From Acidobacteriota bacterium (GTDB lineage Bacteria; Acidobacteriota; Terriglobia; Terriglobales; Acidobacteriaceae): DNA of 7,304 nucleotides. Within the stretch, counting starts at the first letter, position 1; each line of letters begins with the position of its first letter. The position numbers and the translations under genes were made by a program. The stretch lies in the NCBI GenBank assembly GCA_021781075.1, contig JAJXXN010000145.1, forward strand, positions 1 to 7,304, given 5' to 3'. The notes under the pieces are model-generated. The model was not told the origin of the DNA and searched no databases. It saw only the letters and a list, made by a program, of their open reading frames with translations. This document shows, piece by piece, positions 1 to 6,055 of this stretch.

Positions 1-415
1 TGTAAAAATGTCCCCCTTCGGCCTCGCCCGGCACCGGGCAGGCCGCAAGGCGTTTTCTCAGCCGGAACCGGTTCCGCGCCACAAAACCGTAAATCGAGTC
101 CCGCAACACCCTCGGAACAAAGCCAAAGAGTTCCGCCACCACCCGCCACGGTTGTGGCAGCACCCGCATTGCCGCCAGAACCGCCGTGGAATGGGTCATC
201 ACCTCGCCCCCCGGCCCCACCGCTACAATCGTCTCCCCCGCCTTCCGCGCCAGCTCAGGAAAACACTCGAGCGGCGCAAACCGCAGCCTGTCCCGCCGAT
301 CGCGCCGCAAAAGCCACCGTACTGCCCCATTGCAAAGTGCGCAGTGGCCGTCAAAGAGCACCAGCACTCGACCGCCTTGTGCCGCCGGAATCGCATCCTG
401 ATAGTCAATTCCCAT
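1..415 (-). CDS. DCC-family (DUF393) thiol-disulfide oxidoreductase-like protein, 3' end cut by window
   Basis: Reading the minus strand from the ATG at 415 gives 138 codons with no stop before the window edge, so the C-terminus is missing or nearly complete. The N-terminus has the family hallmark VLVLFDGHCALCNGAVRW (residues 17-34), with Asp22 and the Cys25-x2-Cys28 pair. It is followed by a basic stretch (RRDRRDRLRFAPL), a THSTAVL segment (74-80) and a C-terminal YGFVARNRFRLRKRL region with a further Cys (126). All are typical of the short DCC proteins (about 130-150 aa). The family is predicted to be thioredoxin-like; substrates are not known. In-frame GTG codons at 472 and 436 are alternative starts. 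I prefer the ATG because little coding sequence normally precedes the LFDGxCxxC strand, but no good Shine-Dalgarno decides it. It is divergent from hemL with a 96-bp gap. Confidence 0.85.
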   Translation of the reverse strand, partial: MGIDYQDAIPAAQGGRVLVLFDGHCALCNGAVRWLLRRDRRDRLRFAPLECFPELARKAGETIVAVGPGGEVMTHSTAVLAAMRVLPQPWRVVAELFGFVPRVLRDSIYGFVARNRFRLRKRLAACPVPGEAEGGHFY

Positions 416-496
416 CTTCTCTTCGATGTTTCGCACTCCTTGTTCGACTCTGACACCTGTGACCCGCTTCACTCATTCCGCGCGCCTCGCTGTTTC

Positions 497-502
497 TATA
501 AT
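497..502 (+). promoter_or_regulatory. Consensus -10 box (TATAAT) for hemL
   Basis: A perfect TATAAT lies 9 nt before the hemL ATG at 512. A start site about 7 nt downstream would put the transcript 5' end at about 509, leaving two or three untranslated bases, so a nearly leaderless mRNA. No Shine-Dalgarno is visible before the ATG apart from a lone GGA at 504-506, which fits that idea. No convincing -35 hexamer stands 16-18 bp upstream. The TATA core also reads as a weaker -10 on the other strand, toward the DCC gene. Confidence 0.5.
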
Positions 503-511
503 GGACTCAAG

Positions 512-1807
512 ATGAACACAGCCAACCGCACCAAGAGCCAGCAACTCCAGGCCCGCGCCGAGCAATTCTTTCCCGGCGGCGTCAACTCGCCCGTCCGCGC
601 ATTTCGCTCCGTAGGTGGTGCGCCGCCCTTCATCGCGCGCGCTGAGGGCGCCTGCCTCCATGACGCCGACGGCAACCGCTACATCGACTACTTCGGCTCC
701 TGGGGCCCGATGATCCTCGGGCACGCCTTCCCGCCCGTCGTTGAGGCCATTGCGCGCGCTGCCAAAAACTCTGCCAGTTACGGCGCATCCACCGCCGCCG
801 AGGCCGACCTCGCCGAGCGCGTCACCGCCTGCTACCCCGTGCTTGAGAAACTCCGCTTCGTCAGCAGCGGCACCGAGGCCACCATGAGCGCCATTCGCCT
901 GGCCCGCGCCGCCACCAACCGCAAGCTCATCATCAAGTTCGAGGGCTGCTACCATGGCCACGCCGATGGCCTTCTGGTGAAGGCCGGCTCTGGCATTGCG
1001 ACCCTCGGTATTCCCGGGTCCGCCGGCGTGCCGGAAGAGATTGCGGGATTGACTTTGGCGCTGCCCTACAACGATGTCGCGGCAGTGGAAGCCGCCTTCC
1101 GCGCCCACCCCAATCAAATCGCCGCCATCATCCTCGAGCCTGTCGTCGGCAACGCAGGCTGCATTCTGCCCGCCGAGGGCTATCACGCCGCGTTGCGCAA
1201 ACTCACCCGCGAGCACGGCGCGCTGCTCATCATCGACGAAGTCATGACCGGCTTCCGCGTGGCACTCGGCGGGGCGGTTGAGCGCTTCTCGCTCGACCCC
1301 GACCTCGTGACACTTGGGAAAATTGTCGGCGGCGGCCTGCCCGTCGGCGTCTACGGCGGCAAGCGCCAGTTCATGGACCTCATCGCCCCGCTCGGTCCCG
1401 TCTACCAGGCCGGAACCCTCAGCGGCAATCCGCTGGCCATGGCCGCCGGCATCGCAACTTTGGATTATTTGATCGCCCACAAGGTTGAGGTCTACTCCAA
1501 GCTCGAATCGCTCTCCAAGCAACTCACTGAGGGCGTCGCCACCGCAGCCCGCGAAGCCGGCATCGCGCTCACCACCAACCGCTGCGGCGCCATGTGGACC
1601 TGGTTCTTCACTGCGGGCCCCGTCAGCAACTACGACCAGGCCGCCACCAGCGACACCGCCGCCTTCGGCCGCTTCCACAACCATCTGCTCAACAACGGCA
1701 TCTGGCTTCCGCCTTCGCAATTCGAAGCCGCATTCCTCTCCACCGCCCACACCGAGGCAGACATCGCCCAAACTGTCTCAGTCGCCAGGGAAGCTTTCAA
1801 CAATTAG
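512..1807 (+). CDS. hemL: Glutamate-1-semialdehyde 2,1-aminomutase
   Basis: This PLP enzyme converts glutamate-1-semialdehyde to 5-aminolevulinate, the second step of the C5 route to heme and other tetrapyrroles, in the cytosol. The 431-aa product matches the usual length (about 425-430). It shows the family motifs in order: FPGGVNSPVRAF (20-31), DADGNRYIDYFGSWGPMILGH (51-71), SSGTEATMSAIRLAR (118-132), the YHGHADG loop (147-153), the PLP-pyridine Asp in IIDEVMTGFR (Asp242), the Schiff-base lysine in TLGKIVGGGLPVG (Lys270), and the AGTLSGNPLAMAAG segment. The ATG at 512 is chosen because homology begins there; the open frame extends back to position 8 but that part is antisense to the DCC gene. 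The stop overlaps the convergent deacetylase gene. No glutamyl-tRNA reductase gene is nearby. Confidence 0.98.
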   Translation: MNTANRTKSQQLQARAEQFFPGGVNSPVRAFRSVGGAPPFIARAEGACLHDADGNRYIDYFGSWGPMILGHAFPPVVEAIARAAKNSASYGASTAAEADLAERVTACYPVLEKLRFVSSGTEATMSAIRLARAATNRKLIIKFEGCYHGHADGLLVKAGSGIATLGIPGSAGVPEEIAGLTLALPYNDVAAVEAAFRAHPNQIAAIILEPVVGNAGCILPAEGYHAALRKLTREHGALLIIDEVMTGFRVALGGAVERFSLDPDLVTLGKIVGGGLPVGVYGGKRQFMDLIAPLGPVYQAGTLSGNPLAMAAGIATLDYLIAHKVEVYSKLESLSKQLTEGVATAAREAGIALTTNRCGAMWTWFFTAGPVSNYDQAATSDTAAFGRFHNHLLNNGIWLPPSQFEAAFLSTAHTEADIAQTVSVAREAFNN

Positions 1808-2573
1808 CGGAGTGCCGGAGCCACTCGTCGATTCTCACAAACTTGTTTGTCTGCTTGTAGCGGCTGATAATCCGCTTCGTCGCCGTAATCGACGGCCCGC
1901 GGTTGGCCTCCGGCGTCTCGTGGCTGCCATCGTGCAGCACCACATTCGCCGCCATTCCGCGCGCCCAGTTCTTTTCAATCTTCGCTATCAGCCGCTTCGC
2001 AATCAGCTCCGGGTCGGTCGTCGACCAATCCGTGGTCATCGAGTTCCACATCACCGGGGTCAAGCCGAGTGAGCGCGCGATGCGCAGCACCTCCGGCCGG
2101 CGCGCGCCAAACGGCGGGCGAAACAGATCCACCTTCTTGCCGGTGATGCCCTCAATCGTCGCCTTCGTCCGCACCAGTTCATTCCTCACCCGCGCCGCCG
2201 GGGTAAGCGCCAGGTTGGGATGATGCCAACTGTGGTTTCCAATCGTGTGCCCGGCGGCCGCTATCTGCCGAACCAGCGCCGCCTGGCGCGCCGCGTAGCT
2301 GCCGATGAGGAAGAACGTGGCCTTGATGTTTTGCCGCGCCAGGATGTCCAGCAACTGCGGCGTCCACGCCGGGTTCGGCCCATCGTCGTAGGTCAGCGCA
2401 ATCTCGCCCGGTCGCTTGGGCGCAATCAACGTCTCGCCAAATGCCTGTGAGGCCGGCCACAGCGCGCAGTAACTCAACCCACCCCACGCCAATCCCGCCG
2501 CCGCCGCAACCGCGCCCGCGGTGATGGCCACCGCTGGCAGCGACAACGCGAGTTGTACCGGCTCCTCGAACAT
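1797..2573 (-). CDS. Membrane-anchored polysaccharide deacetylase (NodB/CE4 family)
   Basis: The 258-aa product carries an N-terminal hydrophobic segment (about residues 8-36, rich in Ala/Leu/Val/Gly), probably an uncleaved signal anchor, then a NodB domain. The CE4 motifs are intact: TYDDGP (61-66; catalytic base and metal ligand Asp63/Asp64), HSWHH (114-118; metal-binding His114 and His118), FRPPFG (151-156), a DWSTTDP segment (182-188) and VVLHDG (211-216). Such enzymes remove N-acetyl groups from peptidoglycan, chitin or related glycans in a metal-dependent way. The substrate here cannot be told from sequence; an envelope glycan is likely given the anchor. The ATG at 2573 is chosen because the hydrophobic segment starts just after it and GGAAGAG directly precedes it. 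The frame stays open to 3101, but that extension is only the antisense of dut. The 3' end overlaps hemL by 11 bp. Confidence 0.95.
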   Translation of the reverse strand: MFEEPVQLALSLPAVAITAGAVAAAAGLAWGGLSYCALWPASQAFGETLIAPKRPGEIALTYDDGPNPAWTPQLLDILARQNIKATFFLIGSYAARQAALVRQIAAAGHTIGNHSWHHPNLALTPAARVRNELVRTKATIEGITGKKVDLFRPPFGARRPEVLRIARSLGLTPVMWNSMTTDWSTTDPELIAKRLIAKIEKNWARGMAANVVLHDGSHETPEANRGPSITATKRIISRYKQTNKFVRIDEWLRHSANC

Positions 2574-2578
2574 CTCTT

Positions 2579-2602
2579 CCAGTGTAAGCCCATTTACACT
2601 GG
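2579..2602. promoter_or_regulatory. Perfect inverted repeat (9+6+9) between the divergent deacetylase and dut genes
   Basis: The left arm CCAGTGTAA (2579-2587) and right arm TTACACTGG (2594-2602) are exact reverse complements around the spacer GCCCAT. The element fills most of the 33-bp gap between the two start codons. Its core, TGTAA-N6-TTACA, has the half-site spacing of CRP-class and TyrR-type operators, so a dimeric regulator could bind it. Each arm also contains TACACT, a four-of-six match to the -10 consensus, pointing outward: 6 nt from the dut ATG and 7 nt from the deacetylase ATG. That placement fits leaderless transcripts. Both roles are inferred from position and symmetry only. 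Confidence 0.55.
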
Positions 2603-2606
2603 GTTC

Positions 2607-3041
2607 ATGCTGCGAGTCAAACTCCTCGCCCCCGGCGCAAAACCGCCCCAGGTCGCACACCCCGGCGAAGACCTGGGCTACGACCTCTTCGCCCTCGAAT
2701 CCGCCACGCTTGACCCCGGCGCAACCCTGCGCCTGAAAACTGGAATTGCCGTCGAGGCCCGCGACCCGCACTCCGACCGCCCGCTTGGCCTCCTCGTCCG
2801 CGACCGCTCCTCCATGGCCTCGCGCGGGCTCGCCACCACCGGCGGCGTGATCGATGCGGGCTACCGCGGCGAGATTCAAATCGTCATGACCAACCTCACC
2901 GCCGCGCCCATCGCCATTGCCGCAGGCGAAAAAATTGCTCAGATGGTCCCCGTCCCCGTGCTCACCGGCGAAGTCAAGATTGTTGCCGAGCTCGAAGACT
3001 CCGCCCGCGCCGAAAAAGGCTTCGGCAGCAGCGGGAGATAG
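2607..3041 (+). CDS. dut: Deoxyuridine 5'-triphosphate nucleotidohydrolase (dUTPase)
   Basis: It hydrolyses dUTP to dUMP and pyrophosphate, keeping uracil out of DNA and supplying dUMP for thymidylate synthesis; the family works as a cytosolic homotrimer. The 144-aa length is typical. All five trimeric dUTPase motifs are visible: GYDLFA (24-29), RDRSSMASRGL (65-75), GGVIDAGYRGEI (79-90) with the catalytic Asp83 and uracil-stacking Tyr86, GEKIAQMVPVPV (107-118) and the C-terminal lid EKGFGSSG (136-143). The ATG at 2607 is chosen because the conserved beta-strand start (LRVKLLAPGA) follows at once; an in-frame upstream start at 2553 would run over the deacetylase start. No Shine-Dalgarno is seen. 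It is divergent from the deacetylase gene and convergent with the DUF4382 lipoprotein gene. Confidence 0.97.
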   Translation: MLRVKLLAPGAKPPQVAHPGEDLGYDLFALESATLDPGATLRLKTGIAVEARDPHSDRPLGLLVRDRSSMASRGLATTGGVIDAGYRGEIQIVMTNLTAAPIAIAAGEKIAQMVPVPVLTGEVKIVAELEDSARAEKGFGSSGR

Positions 3042-3072
3042 GGCTCCCTGGACTGGATAAACCGGATGGCAC

Positions 3073-3102
3073 AAAAAAGTGGCGCCCGCAAGGAGCGCCA
3101 CT
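3073..3102 (-). terminator. Rho-independent terminator of the DUF4382 lipoprotein gene
   Basis: AGTGGCGC (3078-3085) and GCGCCACT (3095-3102) form a perfect 8-bp GC-rich stem with a 9-nt loop. On the minus strand the stem runs directly into six T residues (complement of the A-run 3073-3078), the classic intrinsic terminator shape. It begins 25 bp past the stop codon at 3128. On the plus strand no T-run follows, so it would serve dut poorly. Confidence 0.85.
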
Positions 3103-3127
3103 CATGTGATTGGTTGCTGGTTACGGC

Positions 3128-4558
3128 TCAGTTGCCTTCCGGCGGTTCGGGGCTGTCCGGCATGTCAATTTCAGATGCCGTCAGCATGTAGTTGTTGTTG
3201 GTGTCGACCAGCAGGTAACCATCCACCTGGATGCTTGTATTCACAGGCGTTGTGAGGAATGAGGCGGCTGTGAGCCCATTGCCGTAATCCGTGTTTGCAC
3301 CGGCGGCGGCATTGAGCGTGGTCAGTTGGTCGAGAGTCGTCAGCAGCGAGTTCGAGGCCAAGCCGAGCGTGAAATCGACATAGGCACCGGAAGTCTGCGG
3401 GGTCGTGTTGAGGTTTGCCAGAAGGTTTTCCCTGCCGAGCGTGATTTGCGTGGCATCGAGATTGCCGTTGGTATCGGTTGTCCCCATGGCCATGACAGCC
3501 TGGCCGGGGAAGATTTCACCGGCGTTGAACATGGAGGAAGTGATGCCGAGCGCTTGCGCATGCTCACTGACGGCATAAGTGGTGGTGGTGCCGATGACCA
3601 CATTCACCGTGGGCGCATTATTCGGCATTGAGCCGTAGTCCTGTTGCGCGACCATGGCAAAGCCGGTGAGGATGCCGTTGTTGCTGGTTACAGAGACAAC
3701 AATGCCCTTGGCACCGTCCTCGTTGCCCTGGCCATTCTCCGGGGTCAACGGGGTGATGGACAACGCCAACATGCTGCCGTCCTGTTGAAGCTGGCCTTGC
3801 ACCTGCACAATGGAATTCAGCGCAATGTTGGCCGGGGTGACGCCAGCGGGGAATTGGGTGGACCCATTGATGGTGAAGGTGAACGGCATGTTGCTGTCGT
3901 TCGATTGCACGGTGATGCTGGTGCTGGAGATCGCGGTCACCATGCCACTGACCTCGACCTGCTCGTTTTCATTTTGGCCGTTGCCATTCTGGCTGATTTG
4001 CACGCCGCTGGAACTGATGGCGGGCGTGAAGCTCACGGCTGTGCCGGTAATGGAGAAGGAGCTGGCCAGGTTGAACGCAATCTGCAGATGGACTTCATCC
4101 TGGTTGCTGAAGGTGAGCGCCGGATTGAGGGCCACGGTGACGGAAGGCGTGCCGATTGTCGCGCCGGCGGTCACAGGAAGCCCGGTGTTGGGGTCGATAT
4201 AGGTGACCTGCGCGGCGGAAACCGTCACGGTGATGGAGTTGTAAGTGCCGAAGGGGAGATTGGTGAGTTCGATCGGCTCCTGGACGGAACCAAGGCCGGA
4301 AAGTTCAATGATTTCGGGCTTTGACAGCAGGCTTACCGAAGATCCAGCCGAGGTTGTGACCGCGACGGAGGAGATGGTCACCTTGGCGGAAAGCACATTG
4401 CCAAGCGGGGCATCGCTGACCGTCACCACGGTCGGGGCTGAACCGGACTGGGCTGTGATGCCTGTTGTTGCGCTGGAGCCGCAACCGGCAAGGAACAAGG
4501 CTGGTGCTAGCACGGAAAGGGAGAGCAAAGCGATCAGTTTCGATTTTTTCGAACTCAT
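3128..4558 (-). CDS. DUF4382-type lipoprotein with DUF5666-like beta repeats
   Basis: The 476-aa product starts with a lipoprotein signal peptide: a basic MSSKKSK, a hydrophobic core, then lipobox LAGC with Cys26 as the predicted lipidated residue and the only cysteine I see. Residues about 42-187 resemble DUF4382 (TVVTVSDAPLGNVLSAKVTISSV; later LPFGTYNSITVTVS and a VHLQIAFNLASS segment). Residues about 200-269 match a DUF5666-like module, opening VEVSGMVTAISSTSITVQ and closing VQVQGQLQQDGSMLALSI. Two related modules seem to follow (about 283-373 and 388-465), each closing with a G-x-D/N-G-x-L-x-A-x-x-I-like strand. Asn/Gln/Glu-rich linkers (190-200, 274-282) separate the modules. The protein is probably exported and membrane-attached; its function is unknown. 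An AGGAGG upstream supports the ATG at 4558. Domain names come from recalled family patterns, not a search. Confidence 0.85.
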   Translation of the reverse strand: MSSKKSKLIALLSLSVLAPALFLAGCGSSATTGITAQSGSAPTVVTVSDAPLGNVLSAKVTISSVAVTTSAGSSVSLLSKPEIIELSGLGSVQEPIELTNLPFGTYNSITVTVSAAQVTYIDPNTGLPVTAGATIGTPSVTVALNPALTFSNQDEVHLQIAFNLASSFSITGTAVSFTPAISSSGVQISQNGNGQNENEQVEVSGMVTAISSTSITVQSNDSNMPFTFTINGSTQFPAGVTPANIALNSIVQVQGQLQQDGSMLALSITPLTPENGQGNEDGAKGIVVSVTSNNGILTGFAMVAQQDYGSMPNNAPTVNVVIGTTTTYAVSEHAQALGITSSMFNAGEIFPGQAVMAMGTTDTNGNLDATQITLGRENLLANLNTTPQTSGAYVDFTLGLASNSLLTTLDQLTTLNAAAGANTDYGNGLTAASFLTTPVNTSIQVDGYLLVDTNNNYMLTASEIDMPDSPEPPEGN

Positions 4559-4568
4559 TTTCTACAAA

Positions 4569-4574
4569 CCTCCT
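4569..4574 (-). promoter_or_regulatory. Strong Shine-Dalgarno of the DUF4382 lipoprotein gene
   Basis: AGGAGG on the minus strand stands 10 nt before the ATG at 4558 and fixes that start. It contrasts with hemL and dut, which show no comparable site. Confidence 0.75.
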
Positions 4575-4647
4575 GTTGGCGTATAGCCATGAAATTAAGA
4601 AATCCCTTCCTTGGACGTTGCCGAATAAAAAATGTGAGCAATTTTGA

Positions 4648-4653
4648 AGTATA
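4648..4653 (-). promoter_or_regulatory. Possible -10 box for the DUF4382 lipoprotein gene
   Basis: TATACT on the minus strand matches five of six -10 consensus bases and lies about 90 nt before the start codon, inside an AT-rich gap (4559-4787) between two minus-strand genes. No good -35 partner is seen, so this is tentative. The rest of the gap shows no gene, and I see no GC stem with a T-run that would terminate the radical SAM transcript coming from the right, so read-through into the lipoprotein gene is possible. Confidence 0.25.
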
Positions 4654-4787
4654 TCGTCGTGATGGCAGTGAGCATTAAGATGCACCAATAAAGGACAAAA
4701 CCAAACTATGCCGAATGCCTAATACTGAAATGTCATGTCATTCCAGGCTGCCGATGAGCAAACGCGCGGCTGAAGATGAATTTTTTG

Positions 4788-5837
4788 TTAAAGAATATTC
4801 ACCAGGTTTGCTTCCGACGGCCCATGGTGTTCGCCCATGTGTCCGCCCGGTGAAATGGTCGAGGTCTGGGGCGCGCGCCAGTGGTCGATATAGCTGATCT
4901 GGTGCACGCAACTGATGGTGCAATTTGGCGCGCAGCTCTTGGCTGTCAAAAACTCCCGCTTCACGTCGGCCTTGGTGTACTCGGCGATTGGTGTTCCCGG
5001 CCAGCCGCGCTGCTGGCTGCAATAGTGCACCAGCCCGTTCTCGCAGATATACAAGTAACGCGAACCGGCGCGGCAGCGCCACTCATTCGACCGCCCCTGC
5101 GCAATTGCCTCTTGAAACTTGTTGAACTTTGAATAATTTTTCTTCTTCCAGTTGCGCATCTCGAACCACACCTTCGATTCGCGCTCGCCGAGCGGCTTCA
5201 ACTGCCCGTCGCCGTCGTGGATGATGCCGATGGTTGAAGTGAAGCCGAGTTCAATGGCGCGCCGCCCAATCACCAGCGCGTCGTTCGGGTCCTTGAAGCC
5301 CGCGCCCACCACCGAGTTGATGTTCACGTGGAAGAGCGCGTGCTCGCTGAGCGCCACAAGCTGGCGGTCGAGGACCTTGAGGCTCTTCATGGAAACTTCG
5401 TCCGGCTCCAGGTTGTCAATCGAAATCTGCATATGGTCGAGCCCGGCGCGGTTCAGGCTTTCAATGCGGTCCTTGCTGAGCAGGTAGCCGTTGGTGATCA
5501 TGCCGGCGATGGCGCCGGTTTTTCTGATCCTGCGGATGACCTCTTCGAGCTCCGGGTGGGTCAGAGGCTCTCCGCCGGAGATTGTGATGATGGAAGTGCC
5601 GAGCTTGCCCAGGTGGTCCACGCGGCGAAACATCTCCTCAAGCGGGACGGGCTTGGAGGTTTTGTCATACTCGTTGCAGTAGCCGCAGCTCAGGTTGCAG
5701 TAGCGCATGGGGACAATTTGCGCCATCACCGGGTGGCCGATAAAGGCGAGCGCGCGGCCGACAAGCCACAGTTCGCGCAACTTGCGCGTCGCCGCCTTGA
5801 TCCGCCCCTGGAGGGAATTTTTTTTCCGTTTTGCCAT
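4788..5837 (-). CDS. Radical SAM protein with SPASM/twitch-like C-terminal cysteines, substrate unknown
   Basis: The 349-aa product has a basic, helical-looking N-terminal extension of about 40 residues. A radical SAM core follows: CNLSCGYC (Cys47, Cys51, Cys54) binds the 4Fe-4S cluster, ISGGEPLTHPE (86-96) contacts SAM, and MITNGYLLSKD and HMQISIDNLEPDE are typical later strands of the partial barrel. The C-terminal part adds six cysteines: Cys255, Cys265 and Cys273 (in CRAGSRYLYICENGLVHYC), then Cys302, Cys306 and Cys310 (CAPNCTISC). This spacing resembles SPASM or twitch domains that carry one or two auxiliary Fe-S clusters. Such enzymes modify peptides or sugars, or make cofactors; I cannot assign a substrate. 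The ATG at 5837 is chosen; a TTG directly before it is the alternative, and neither has a clear Shine-Dalgarno. An eight-A tract lies at codons 5-7. It is divergent from the small lipoprotein gene (218-bp gap). Confidence 0.9.
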   Translation of the reverse strand: MAKRKKNSLQGRIKAATRKLRELWLVGRALAFIGHPVMAQIVPMRYCNLSCGYCNEYDKTSKPVPLEEMFRRVDHLGKLGTSIITISGGEPLTHPELEEVIRRIRKTGAIAGMITNGYLLSKDRIESLNRAGLDHMQISIDNLEPDEVSMKSLKVLDRQLVALSEHALFHVNINSVVGAGFKDPNDALVIGRRAIELGFTSTIGIIHDGDGQLKPLGERESKVWFEMRNWKKKNYSKFNKFQEAIAQGRSNEWRCRAGSRYLYICENGLVHYCSQQRGWPGTPIAEYTKADVKREFLTAKSCAPNCTISCVHQISYIDHWRAPQTSTISPGGHMGEHHGPSEANLVNIL

Positions 5838-5845
5838 CAATTTCT

Positions 5846-6027
5846 ATTGAATCACATGCAGCGGCGCTGCGACAGAGCCGCCGGGGCCGGGTTTTTCTTG
5901 CGGATGGAAGGCAAACAAAGCCGTGTTGTAACTCCGGCGGCGGGAAGATTGAAAGCAATCAGCCGATGAAGCGCGCCAGGGGGTTGAATGGCGGTGCGCA
6001 AGTTCAATTGGTAGGATGATTGAATCA
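5846..6027. repeat. ATTGAAT-type repeats in the radical SAM/lipoprotein divergent intergenic region
   Basis: The 9-mer ATTGAATCA occurs at 5846-5854, just upstream of the radical SAM start, and again at 6019-6027, upstream of the lipoprotein start. The second copy forms an inverted repeat with TTCAAT at 6003-6008 (6-bp arms, 10-nt spacer), and another TTGAAT lies at 5984-5989. A separate GCAGCG-g-CGCTGC palindrome sits at 5858-5870. These could be regulator sites shared by the two divergent genes, but the arms are short and chance is possible. No convincing -35/-10 pair was found in this gap and no gene is visible in it. Confidence 0.3.
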
Positions 6028-6041
6028 GTATCTTCATCCCC

Positions 6042-6048
6042 GAGGAGA
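6042..6048 (+). promoter_or_regulatory. Shine-Dalgarno that fixes the small lipoprotein start
   Basis: GAGGAGA stands 7 nt before the ATG at 6056. This decides for that start, at which the lipoprotein signal begins, over an in-frame TTG at 6020. Confidence 0.75.
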
Positions 6049-6055
6049 GTCGAAA

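Noticed and set aside
8..511. In-frame upstream extension of hemL to position 8
   Set aside because: It is Arg/Pro/His-rich antisense of the DCC gene, and HemL homology and normal length begin at 512.
473..1771. 432-codon open frame on the minus strand opposite hemL
   Set aside because: Gly/Ala/Val-rich with no domain; a high-GC shadow of the clear hemL frame.
2574..3101. Upstream extension of the deacetylase frame
   Set aside because: Antisense of dut with no domain signal; the signal anchor starts at 2573.
3644..4324. 226-codon plus-strand frame within the DUF4382 lipoprotein gene
   Set aside because: Low-complexity Gly/Asp/His-rich translation, no signal or domain; the minus-strand gene has a lipobox, a Shine-Dalgarno and a terminator.
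4735..4746. ATGTC repeated twice
   Set aside because: Two copies of a 5-mer are too little to support a repeat element.
4775..4797. AT-rich inverted repeat around the radical SAM stop codon
   Set aside because: Only short A/T pairs (GAAT/ATTC); too weak for a terminator.
5878..5899. GC-rich stretch followed by TTTTT, terminator-like on the plus strand
   Set aside because: No workable stem with a normal loop forms (CCGG-gg-CCGG only), and no plus-strand gene lies upstream to terminate.
5328..5969. 213-codon plus-strand frame opposite the radical SAM gene
   Set aside because: No motif; shadow of a gene with complete radical SAM motifs.
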